64,000 nt of DNA. Source: Bolinopsis microptera (Eukaryota > Ctenophora > Tentaculata > Lobata > Bolinopsidae). The DNA is taken from contig NC_087074.1 of NCBI RefSeq assembly GCF_026151205.1, forward strand, positions 16,875,962 through 16,939,961, given 5' to 3'. This document shows, piece after piece, positions 1 to 12,100 of the stretch. Both the position numbers and the translations under genes were made by a program. Each line of letters opens with the position of its first letter. Within the stretch, counting starts at the first letter, position 1. The notes beneath the pieces are model-generated. The model worked only from the letters and a program-made list of their open reading frames with translations. It ran no database searches and was not told the origin of the DNA.

Positions 1-245
1 CGATGGATCTGTTGGGAGAATTAACAGAATATTTTCAAAAAGAATCTCAGGTGAATTTAGGTAATATCCTATTTCTTAAGTCAGAGATTTCCTTTGTGAA
101 AAAAATCTTATAAATGGGGGCGTTTTTATTTTTTTTGTTTGATAAATAGAGTATGGTCTCGATTCTAAAATTGAAGACTAATTCTTAACCGCCAGCAAAA
201 GTAAGTTTATGTCACAGAATAAAAACAACGCTGAACGAAGTTTTC

Positions 246-1714
246 TTACACAATCAGAATGTCACAGTATCCCAGCGAGGGGCAAGTTCCCTCTGAGTTG
301 TAAGACACCAGGGCCCATAGGTTCACCGTCAGGGTTCCTGCACTCGTTCACAGTTAGTCCGGACGTAGTTCCCCTGAGTGTGTTGTTAGTCTAGCTTGTC
401 ATCCGTCATCAGTTCATTATTAGTCATTGTAGTTTGTGGTGTTATCATACATTTTAACTTAGGCCAATGAGTATGACTGGTAAGACCGTGGCATCGTCCA
501 CTACTAAATGCTGGTGTCATATAATCTCACGTGGAATCATCAAGAAATACCGATTTGCACCACCTTACCGGTTGTCTGAAAAAACTGCATTTGTATTTGG
601 ACTGTTAGCCCACCACCCCTGACAGAGTTGGCCGCTCTCCATCCGGTTTACGGAACCACGGTAGTTGCGACCCTGTGGGTCCCGCTTATGAAAATAGCAT
701 TCCAAAGCGTTGGAACCTGAAGAGACCTGTATTAGCCTTAATATATCTGTATCAAACAAAACAAAAAATTGAAAATTACGATATGCATGATAAATATGAA
801 ATATAAATACATAAATATATTGAGGTGGAATATAGCTTACGACAGAATACTTTGGTCTCGTAGTCATCTAACCATTCCATTATAGGTCCTGATTTGAACA
901 ACAGTTCTTTTCCCTTGTGAATGACCACCTTTCGAATATAAAACACTTTAAAAAAGTTAAAAGAACGTAATTGTAGTAATGATTTTCTCTCTCCAAAAGT
1001 AATACTTTCAGCAGCTTAAACCCTGATTTCAATAAAATGTATTGAAATACCAAAGCAAGATGCCAGCCGTCTGTTCCTCCTATTCTGAATTGGACACATT
1101 CGATCTGTCCGACGTTCTCCAACCACAGAGTGTGACGATCTGTCGATCCAGTCCTGTGCCATTTTAATGTAGTTTTCATGAATTATTATCAAGAAATCTG
1201 CTGTAAACACTAAATTATAATATGTGAATTTAATTTAAGGAAAAAAATATATAACACATACTTCTTTATATCAACTTCTTTCTCTGAAGTTTTTCCCGTG
1301 GACCCGATTATGGTCAGATAGACCCAGTTGTCGGTGTAACTCTGAGATTCGTAGCTTGTCGATATGTCCACCGTATACTCTATGAGATCATCATCAACTG
1401 CGAAAAGTGAAGAGATTTTTAAAAAGTCCCAAGTTTTCACTCGCAGCGGAAACAGATGTTTGTGAGTTTTTATTCCTGGCGACTTTTTGGGAGATATAAA
1501 AACCGAAAACTAAGAACCCCGTATCTTTCCCAATATTCTATGTGGCGATTGGTGGGAAGTAACTAACTGAAACCTTAGGTTTAGTAAACTTCTAAAATAA
1601 CGAACTGAAATCTTAGGTTTAGTAAACTTCCAGAAAAAATGGTTTAAAATACATACCGGATTGTGACTGTGGCGTCAAAGATGCCACCAGTAACATTAAC
1701 TTCAATATTTCCAT
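246..1714 (-). CDS. Secreted PLAT-kringle protein, five exons
   Basis: I read five minus-strand exons: 1714-1657, 1397-1262, 1200-1051, 726-569 and 373-246. All borders are GT..AG and the splice phases agree. Exon 1 gives a 19-residue hydrophobic start (MEILKLMLLVASLTPQSQS), a good signal peptide. Exons 2-3 give a PLAT/LH2 domain (EYTVDIST, NWVYLTIIGSTGK, TDRHTLWLENVGQIE, GGTDGWHLAL). Exons 4-5 give one kringle (CYFHKRDPQGRNYRG, SGQLCQGWW, CRNPDGEPMGPWC, RWxYCDI). The product is about 210 residues, ending at TAA 248-246. PLAT domains bind lipids or membrane proteins and kringles bind proteins, so I infer an extracellular adaptor without enzymatic activity. Reading needs one extra base in exon 3 (near 1178) and two in exon 5 (in GGGCCCTGG and TGGGATAC), either assembly indels or decay. 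Domain calls are firm; the exact gene status is less so. Confidence 0.78.
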
Positions 1715-2943
1715 ATTCACTGAGCGATGTGGCGATATTAAATTATTATTAGCTTTTTCCAAATTTAATTTTACATTTATAAAATTATGGGCTGCGTATT
1801 AACGAAGTCTACGACATTTAGCTATTGAATCACGATCTAAACAACATTTACAATTTAATTTCTGCACAAAGGACAAAATAGCAATCAGTCGTGTTAAGGT
1901 GGTATATAGCATAATATATTGATGGACAAGACTGACTTGATAAAAATGGATTCCTCATGACGTAAAGTTTTGAAGCCAAGAACTCTGTATCCCTCATCAG
2001 TCATCAGTTGGCATTTTTGGTCACTACTTTTGAAGAAGGGGATCCAAGTTAAAATTTAAACACACTGACTGAATTATTGCCCTTCGTGGCAAGGAGAACA
2101 GCAAATAAACATTTAACAACCTTTGCTAATTAATAACCCCCACACATAAACCTGAATTTAATCTCTAACCGAAACATCCCTAATCCCTAACACAAGGTTT
2201 TCCAGAGTACAATATCTAAAGACTTAAGTCAACCCAGAAAAACGAGAAGCCTGAATTTTCTTTTAAAGCCGTTGTATGATCTATTATGGAACCTCAAACG
2301 TGTTCCAATATCCTGTCACATGTGAAATTCAAGGATCATTTTGTGCCCGGGTTGATGAAACCATCTATATTACATACGTTAAATAAACCGGCACAGGAAG
2401 AACTGGACACTAGAACACCAGTGAAAGTTAAACCTGTCGTCTAAAATCGGAACACCCATTAACCATCGAACAATCCTATTCATTAAAGTCACTTCTTCCT
2501 GTTTGCACGGTGCGACCTACCACGGCAACTATTGTCAATGGTATTGTCAACTATTTTCAATAGCTGCCTTTGCTGGATTCTCTTTAAGTTACCGTTCAAT
2601 TGACGTAGGTTGCATCGTGTAACCAGGAAATGGTACCCATAAGTCATTTGTTCAAAGCTCCATTAATAAGTCCTAAATATAGCCGGTTACCAAGCGGTTA
2701 CCTAGCAACCGGTTACCAACTATAAGCAATCCATTAAATCACTCGTGTTTGAGTACAAAATATGGGGAATTGGAAATAAGAGGATAGATGGTGTAAGCGT
2801 AAGAGTTTAAAAGGATTACGTCCGCGCATCCAATTGAGTCCTGAGTCCTGATCCTTGCTATTTTATATTTCTCTACCATTGCATAACCATCGCTGCAAAC
2901 TGATTACAATAATAAATCACTAGCCACTAGGTGAATACAGCAC
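1715..2943. other. Anonymous AT-rich intergenic or intronic DNA
   Basis: No gene was recognised here. It may be an intron of the FAS-like gene, because the first visible FAS exon at 4204 starts in the middle of a domain and must have upstream exons. Just inside the PLAT gene, at about 1565-1631, a sequence containing CTTAGGTTTAGTAAACTTC occurs twice in tandem. Confidence 0.5.
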
Positions 2944-3535
2944 TAGGTGAATACACTAGTCACTACTCCGGGTCACTACTCGGGTCACTACACTAGTCAC
3001 TACACTAGTCACTACACGGGCACTACACGTGTCACTACACGGGTCACTACACTAGTCACTACAACGGGTCAATACACTAGTCACTACACGGGTCACTACA
3101 CTAGTCACTACACGGGTCACTACACTAGTCACTACACACGTCACTTACACGGGTCCCACTACACAAGTCACAACACGGGTCACTACAAGGGTCACTACAC
3201 AAGTCACTACACTATTCACTACACCTATCACTACACGTCACAACACCGTGTTCACTACACTAGTCAATACACCGGTCAATTCAGAAAACGGGTCACTACA
3301 CTAGTCACTACACGGGTCACTACACGTGTCACTACACTAGTCACTACACGGGTCACTACACGGGTCACTACACTAGTCACTACCTGTCACTACAAACGGG
3401 ACACAGCACTAGTCTCTACTCTATCACTACACGGTCACAACACTAGTCACTACATGGGTCACTACACGGGTCACAACACTAGTCACTACACGGGTCACTA
3501 CACTAGTCACTACACTAGTCACTACACGGGTAACT
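2944..3535. repeat. 12-bp minisatellite (GTCACTACACGG/CTA)
   Basis: About 590 bp are built from a 12-bp unit alternating between GTCACTACACGG and GTCACTACACTA, with occasional 1-3 bp slips. Units ending in CTA create the palindrome ACTAGT at each junction. A 216-codon open frame (2947-3597) runs through it only because the period is a multiple of three; I do not regard it as a gene. Confidence 0.9.
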
Positions 3536-3599
3536 GCGAGGATCATATTATCAAGAGGGAAATGGGAACGCACCGGACCACACGTTACCAACAGTGACA

Positions 3600-4203
3600 A
3601 GTGACAACCGACACTGTTGTATAGATAAGCATTTTACCCTGGTTATGTTTTATTTATTTCACCCGTCCGGGCCGCGCGGCCTGCTAATTGATCTGTAAAT
3701 TCATTTAAGTAATCAATAATGCAGTTGGTAGGCTGCAGTTATCAGTAAGAGCCATTGCTTATGATCTTAAAATATACACTAGACAAGGTGCTCTTGGGTA
3801 ATGGGTGGCTCTGACTATCACGTGACACGTGCATCACGCATACAGCTAAGCTATCATTAGGTTCTATACCATGTCCGGATTGTGGAGCGCAATGCGTATT
3901 GTTAAAAGTTGATAATGCGAATGTTAATTTGCACCACCGTAAACAAATTTGAAGCAGTACGTCTAATAATTTTGATATATGCAAGGACTGTGCCTCCCGT
4001 CCTGATTTATTACCATTAACTACTTGGTGGTGTTGGACAGTGCTCTTCTTTCCTGATATTATTCATCGAAGAGAAATAAATTAAATCACAGAATTATAAA
4101 GCCTACAGTATTCTCTTTTTGTTTATTTTGTTCAGCTAAGAAAATACTGCTATTATGAAACGTTATAAAATAAAAATCCCCTAACCGACTCCTAAACCCC
4201 CAG
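3600..4203. other. Non-coding stretch before the first visible FAS exon
   Basis: No gene recognised. The last bases (CCCCCAG, ending at 4203) are the splice acceptor of the first visible FAS-like exon. There is a GC-rich patch (CGGGCCGCGCGGCC) near 3669. Confidence 0.45.
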
Positions 4204-6115
4204 GACTCGGACGTATGCGAGGACGTTGTCTCGATGTTCGTCGGTCTTACCGCCCTTGTAATAGGTCTGATTGAGGTCCTAAAGACGGCCGGTTTGAAGT
4301 TGGACGGGGTTATTGGTCACAGTCTTGGGGACACACTTTGTGGCATGGCCCTTGGTTAGTAGCTCTAAATTGTATTATCATATTCATAACCAAAGTTGAA
4401 AATAATATTTTACATACACTTTATACTTATAGGCTTATCACAATCCACAATCCACATTGATGACAAAAGATCTTGTGATTGACTGAATATTTTACTCATC
4501 AGCCTAGCACCCACTAACTAAGCCTAACCCCCAATTACTAAGCCTAGCAACCACTAACTAACTAGCCTAGCAACCACTAACTAAGCTTAGCAACCACTAA
4601 CTAAGCCTAGCGACCACTAACTAAGCCTAGCAACCACTAACTAAGCATAGCAACCACTTACTAAGCCTAGCAACCACTAACTAAGCCTAGCACCCAGTAA
4701 CTAAGCCTAGCAACCACTAACTAAGATTCCACCAGGACTCCACTCGGCAAGTGACATAATCAAGTCAGCGTACGCGCGGAGCATCCTGATTAAACAGCGT
4801 GCAGATCTGCGCGGCTCGATGTACGGTGTGGCGTGTCCTGCCAGCAACATCAAACCAGAGGAGGGAGTGAGCGTGGCGTGTTACAATTCTCCCAGTCATG
4901 TGACTCTAGCGGTGAACAGTGAGGCGGGACTCCGCTACTTAGACACTCTTCAAAAGCAAGGTTCGCTTGTTCTTAATCTATCCCTTTTTAGTGTAACTGT
5001 GAGTTAAATATTACTAGTTTGATGCTAACATATTGTTGTGAACTGTCAGTTCACAGTTGCTTAGCTGAAACCAATCGAAGCTGCATGAAATAACCTCAAG
5101 TTTAAATCAACTTGTTTTGCACTGCTTAAATACTTTACAATTACATTATCAATTTGTACAGCAGAGGACAATCACAAATTATAATTCCCCAGTTCAGCAA
5201 ATAAAATACCCAACTCTAGGTTATGGAGCCAAACAGATCAGTTCAGGAGGGTTTGCATTCCACAGTCCCTCCTTCCGCTCGGTACTCAGTGAAGTAACCG
5301 GACTGATGGGATATATGGAATGTGTGGCACGACCTGACAACTGGATAAGCACCAGCTACTCAGCTGGGGAACAGCCCACCTCACTGGGTCCTTCCTTCTT
5401 TGCTGACAACTTGGTGAACCCTGTCTACTTTGAGGAGAATGTTAGGAGGATCCCTGAGGAGTCTATTGTCGTAGGTACTTATCAAGCTGCTCGCAATGTC
5501 TTGGAGTATCGTTAAATACTTACGCTATTCTAAATGGGAATAGACACGTGGGAAAATAATCTAATTTGTATATTCATTCTCAACGATTTTAGCTTACAGT
5601 TGATAATAAGTTAGCAAGTTCGATTAAGTTACTCGATTGACTCAGAGCCTTTTGGACTAGTTTAAAAAGTAAAAATACATGACCTAAGACTCAGAAGATA
5701 GAGATATCACCAGTAGTCATCAAATAAAGAGAGTAGAGACGCGCAACTTTATATAATGACTTGATACTCAGAGCTCATTGTTAACGTGCATAATTCATAT
5801 CCTCCTTATCTTGAGCATGGCGCTGTCCATACTCTATAGCCTAGATGATAGTATCATGACAACTAGGTGTTAGTACCATGACAATTCTTCTTTTGAATTA
5901 TTCATACTGACCGACTCAATGGAGAGCCATCGGCTCCCGTCATCGGCTCCTCTCAATCAATAATTAATGAACAAATCATTAGCTAAATGATTGAGGATGT
6001 GAACACATTTCAGAGCTGTCGGGGAACTCATCCCTTCTGGGACTACTCGATAGTGGTCATGAGAAGATAGGGCTAGTCCGATATAACACAGACTACCGCG
6101 CGTCACTACTAGCAG
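4204..6115 (+). CDS. FASN-like: FAS-like acyltransferase (MAT) domain exons
   Basis: Four exons encode most of a malonyl/acetyl transferase domain, which in FAS loads acyl groups from CoA onto the carrier protein. The nucleophile motif VIGHSLG is present in the first exon, the conserved arginine follows in SAYARS, and the catalytic histidine is kept in GGFAFHS. ACYNSPSHVT and FADNLVNPVYF match the ACHNS and NNLVSPVLF regions of animal FAS. The catalytic set therefore looks intact, unlike the later domains. The exon at 6014-6115 (NSSLLGLLDSGHEK) fits the linker after the transferase. The ketosynthase-side beginning (GMGSQW region) is missing and must be upstream of the window. Confidence 0.85.
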
Positions 6116-9100
6116 GTAACCCTGAGAGCTCGTGTTTTAATCAACACACAGGTAATTATTAGAGTTCATGTGCCCTTATAATAACCGTTATGTTGATTAA
6201 TATGACACAATAATAACCCTTATGTTGATCAATATGACACAATAATTACCTTTATGTTGATTAATATGACAACTGGTAATGGAATAAGTTGCAATGAAGT
6301 TGATTACTGATAGACCAACTGGAATATTTTACATAATCTAGTTACGTCATGTTTTAGAATTATGAAATGGCCCACCCTCTTATAGTTACCCTTCTCTCCT
6401 CGCATCTTGTTAAGTGATACGATCAGATCTAGTTTTGTTACGGTGCCGTTTAATATAATCGTCCTAGAATAGTGCAGCCCGGGATTTAGGTTAATAAAGA
6501 AAACTCTAGCCAATCACCATAACAACACCGCCCACGTGACTCACATTCCCCTCATATTTTCGTCTTTGTAACCCACTTTGTATGATCAGGTGTAGGTGAG
6601 TTGTACGTGTTAGGAGCACTAAACACTCCTTACTCCCTCCTCCCTCCTCCTTCCTACCCCACCCCACGTGACACACCCTCCCTCTCCTCCACTGTTGCTA
6701 CTGGCTGGAACCACCAACTCCAGTTAGTTTTTTAAATAGATGTTACAGTTTGTAGATATTGTCGTCTTAAGTTACAGCACATTGACGGTTTGTAGATATT
6801 ATCGTCTTAAGTTAAAGCACATTGACGGTTTGTAGATATTATCGTCTTAAGTTACAGCACATTGACGGTTTGTAGATATTATCGTCTTAAGTTAAAGCAC
6901 ATTGACGGTTTGTAGATATTATCGTCTTAAGTGACTCACGTTGACGTTTGTGTTACAGATATTTATTCGTCTTAAGTTACAGCACATGACGGTTGTAGAA
7001 TATCCGTCTTAAGTTAAAGCACATTGACGTTTATGTTAGATATTATAATCGTCATTAAAAGCACATTGACGGTTTGTAGACATTATCGTCCTAAAGCACA
7101 TTGACAGTTTGTAGATATTATCGTCTTAAGTTACAGCACGTTGACGGTTTGTAGATACTAGCAGGAACCCGTATAATATAACCCTAAACGGTGTCAAGAC
7201 TCAATACACTAAAATAATTATTACCTATTTAAAATTGGCGTTTTTGACACCACTTTGGTCCCAATTTTCGGCTCTAAATCTTTTCCTGGCCAATTTTATT
7301 ATTTTTTCCATGCTGAATGGAGGCAATTAAAGCATTTACCCATCCAAAAAATTTCAGTTTTTTATATCTTTTCGGTTTTTGTTCGGAAAATCGCGTTAAA
7401 GTTGATGCCGAGTGTCAGTAAAATGGCACAGATATAATCGTCTGCGCTTTATATATAATAAGATTATCGTCTTAAATTACACCACGTTGACGGTTTGACT
7501 TTTGTACAAGTGGAAACAAAATTCTAAATATCGTGTCTAAGGAATATGTGATTCGTGCAATTTGTCTCCCATTTTGAGAAGTAAATATCGCAAAAGAATC
7601 AGCTCGATAATGAAAATTAGCTGATGAGGTACGGTACCAGATTTAATTTTTTAACGCACAGATTTCCAAACCAATACTTGTAACAAGCGACTGTTTTCTA
7701 CGGTCGCAATGGCACTAAACGTTTCCAAGATGGCTGTCGAAACTGATTAATCCTCTTAAACACAAATCTAGAGATAAGGGCGTCAATTTTGGCCTCTTAG
7801 GTCTCTATTTTAATTGCGGGAAGTTAAATTATTATTAATAAACAAATATATATTAATAAACAAATGAGCTAGATGAGTGAACAATGGAACGAGTATTTGG
7901 TCCTCAGTGTTACTCTCTAACAACCAATCCTTGCGTGTACTAGCCACAATCCTCCCCGGGTAATCCTAGCACACTGTTATCAAGAACAATAGTATTTATC
8001 GTTTAATCGTCTAATTGTTCACCTATCAGGATGCTCGAGATAACAGGAAACATGTGTACTGTATTGTGTGGTAGGAGGAAGATGTTCAATAATTGATACC
8101 ACATGTCCAACATTATTGTCTAATAATAAATCACTGCTAGACAAACATTTACAGCAGCTGGCAGAGAAAAAAAGTTCTACTATATACATCGGTAATGGGA
8201 AAAATACATACAGATCCTAAATCGAAAATCAAACAATTTGATGCTTTCTTGGCACTATAATGACCAATCTGATTATAAAAAGCCATTGGTTAAACTTTTT
8301 ATCAACAAACTGGTCCGACCAAACTGGTCTTAACTTATCAAAACACGATGTTTTCGAGGAAGGGTTAGTCAAGACTCAAGAGTATCGGTGACTCTGATGA
8401 TCCTGGCCCTAAACTTGAGTTATCTATTACAGCCTGTCTGCTGGATCGTGTAGTGTATTGAGTCTCTGGATTGATAGTATTTTCGTTCACATTTCTTAGA
8501 TTGTATCTGAATAGCTCACTGAGTCTATTAAGAAACAATCAGAAATTTGAATGAAAGAACCTGGTCTGTGTCATGAGTGAGATAAAATATTGAGGAATGA
8601 CACTGTTGTAAGTAGAGCTCGATATTTTGGGGCCAAATTGGACCGTGTGGAAATAGACCCTTTGAATAATGAACAAACCCAAGCTAGTGTGTGCTCAAGG
8701 TAATTATCAGATCTTCTAGTTCCCAAAGATTTTGGTGCAGACTCTTTGCCCCTCTCAACTCTATTATCTCATTAGATAGAATGGCGTAAGAGTCCGTAAT
8801 CGTGAGCATCAGTTTACTTCATTACTTACATGTTTATTCAATAGCTCTAACAGAAGCTTCGTTGGAGATATCATATCTGGCCTCTGGGATTAGGAACCAT
8901 GCCATCGCACTCTCTTAATATCCGTTATAGATGTTGAAACTGGGAAAAAAGCAGGCAGATCAAAGTTAAAGCCAAGTGCGTAAAGATGTTCGTCTTAGAA
9001 CATCGAATAGCAAACAGTTTCATCAATACTGTCAATTTGAAAAATGTTAGTCAGTTGGATAATATAAGGGCTTGTTGAAGTGAGAGAGCAAAGTAGTAGC

Positions 9101-12100
9101 TGAGTAGCCCCTTATTATTTAACGCGTCTTTGTCTCTCTAAGTCTAATCCTTACCTTGGTGCACCCCCACATCCAGAAATATACCAGATCGCCAGATAAT
9201 CTGGGAGAAAATTGTGAATTTCAGAGGAAATTTTTGGTGCCAAAGAGGAAATTGATAGAATCTATGATCTGAATTTTGAAGGCACATTATGATTATATGA
9301 TTATTTGTGATAACTACGATAAATGGTGCCAGCTGGCCGTGTTTTACATGGGGGCTGTAGGAGAAAGCCACTTTTAAATAGTAATTTCTTACATTTTGTA
9401 GCACACTATTATGGACGGCTTCTAATGTGGCCATGCAAAAACGCAGAACGTTTTCGGGGCCAAGTTCAAATGCCCAAGAACTGTTTTGCTTCATTCGCTG
9501 TGCTAGCCGACATTGCGAAAGTCGGACATGCGCAAATTTTGCATCCGGGAGAAATTTTAAACTTTCTGGATGTGGGATGCACCTTGTAATTTGGTAATGG
9601 TGTAATTCAGCCCTTATCTGGTATTTTTCTACAATCTGTCCGACAATCTATCCTACAATTGTCCTACAATTGTCCTATAATTGTAATAGAACTTAATCAG
9701 TAATGCCTGATATTAAAGCTATCAGAAAACAATTCAGTCCATTAGGGATTCAAACTGGAAGTTGAAGAGTAGAGCTGTCGTGGTGAATGCATCTAAACTA
9801 GGTAAGTGTTTGAAGATGGTTATTGGTCATGTTGTGAACTAAGTGGTGTGACCCAGCGCTTTAATTATTAATTCCAGATTTTATTGATAAATCTCAACTT
9901 ATCGAATAAAATCGGCCTTTATCCTTTACTATAATAATTTATAATATGGCAAAGAATAAAGGCCGATTTACACTATCATAAAGACTTGTTTGATGTTTGA
10001 ATTATAGAGGCGGTATTGTCACAATATATGTCCCGGTGTTAATCAGTAATAAAGTTGTCACGACAGCAATTAAACCAGGTTTCCTGATTTTCCAATAGAG
10101 ATAATTGTAATCACTAGAGTATTAGAGCCTTCTGCTTGGTCTGTCCCACGTGTCTCACTGAAGCTTTATTGTGTAGCTCTAGAAACCTATATACATAGCT
10201 GAGTTCTTCACGGCGGTTATCTCTCTTTCATTAGTCTAGATCTCTATAATTAGAAAACTATAGTGAACATGTGGATATAATAGGTGCTATCTTGTATCTA
10301 TCCTATCCCTTGAGTCAGAGGATCAGTATTTACTGCTTGTTTGTATTTTATTCTCTGCCCACACCTTGAGTCATTATTCAAACTCTTCACTTACTGGAAG
10401 AACGCTTAAAAGCTAATTTTTTTTCATTTATAATTTACTCAGTCGGAATTTTGTTCGCTGTCATTTTCGAAGGTATAATGAAGAATCTCTCGTGATAATT
10501 CATATTGTAACCTGGCATTGTTACGCATCCAAATAACTGTGCTGTATCATTTCAACCATCTAAACATTTCAATCATCTGTCGTATTTGAGTTAATATAAG
10601 GTTTCATGTTACGAACAATTGGAGTACTAATAACACTTTTTGGGGACTTATCCACGTGTTTCTGTACCGTAATTCACTGGTGATCAGCACTCTATAGTCC
10701 GTACCTTAATGTAATAATAGTACATCCAATATCAGGGATCGGTCCTCGCCCAGGCCTTATGAGGCCTAAAATACGAGAATGACGGCGCAGTTCATCCTCA
10801 CTCGTTTCCCCATAACCATGCTACCCGCCCCCCCCCCCCCCCCCCCCCCCCCCCCACTAACTAACCATGATCTGTTCACCACGCTCCACCGACTATCTAG
10901 AATCTTGCTATAGTCAAAAAGTCGACAATAGTATGATTTAAACACAATAGTATGATTTTAAAACAATAGTATGATTTAAACACCTATGGGTGGATTTAAA
11001 ACCTTTATAAATCACAGATCTTGATTCAAACGTCATAGAATTCCTTTAAATTGAAGATTAGGTTGCACTTGGTTGCATGGTTAGTTGGGTTTTAGTCGTA
11101 CCTCCATTCTATAATGCCATTATGATGATGTCAGGTGCTTTTCAGCATATTCTGCTTCAGCCTATTAGCCACTTCGTGGTGGTAAGGCTTCGTTTTGCTG
11201 TAGATTTTACGATCCTAAACTTGTTGGACTCGTGCTACGAAACAAGGGTATTTCTTTTTGTGAGCTAAATTATTACCTTATCTTTAAACATTTGAGTTAC
11301 AGAGCTGTAGGAATCTCGTTGACTCGTGCATTTGCGGCCTCTTTATCATTTTGTATTATTGACATTCATTACGGACCTACCTGTAAGTACTAATAATAAG
11401 GCTGAACTTTGTCAGATGTTGCATGCCAATGACAACAGGAACGCCTCTATTACCCTGTATTACTAGCAACCAATACAACCAATTTAACCTGACTACTACC
11501 AATCTCCGATACCGGCCTGAATTCTGTCCATAGCTTACTGTTTCCTGACTGCACCATCCAGCAGCCTTCGCAGCAGCTAAACTCAGTAGTCCCTGGTAGC
11601 CCTCCATGAAGTACAAAGCAATAAAACTAAGGGAGATGCAGATGTTGAATGCAATGACTACGGGATTGCCCCCGTACTAAACCATCTAGTACTAGGTAAA
11701 CTAAGGTAAAAAATAATATTAATCATAAAGCGCAAATGTACTAATCTTTGTATTCTAAATGGGGAAAAGAAGAAACATTGTCAGTCAGTCGAGAAAATTG
11801 TCAGTCAGGCTATATGGCAGCTTTGTAGATGTTTTGTGGACAATGCTAGTAGTGGTCCCAAGTAGGCTTGCGACTGGAAATGCGGAGTTAACTCGATTTA
11901 ACGGTATACAACGATCCACCTCCACTTGTTTTTTGGTACTAGCATAATGTGTTAGCTGTAGCCATTTAAAAGCAAGAATCTTTAAAACAAAGGGATGACA
12001 AGGAAAGAAGGAAGGAAAAAGAATAACGGCTCAAACATTATTAAAGTATTTACAGGATCATTATTTTTACTGTAAATACTAGCAGAGTAGCAGGATAGTT

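Noticed and set aside
2947-3597. 216-codon open frame
   Set aside because: It is the 12-bp minisatellite read in a stop-free frame; the peptide is only a GHYTSHYT-type repeat.
4800-4960. Loss of the acyltransferase catalytic histidine (ACYNS instead of ACHNS)
   Set aside because: On counting positions against animal FAS, the catalytic histidine is the one in the AFHS motif, which is present (GGFAFHS); the ACHNS histidine is not the catalytic one.
9144-9589. Pair of overlapping protein frames
   Set aside because: They lie inside a MITE-like inverted-repeat element and resemble no family.
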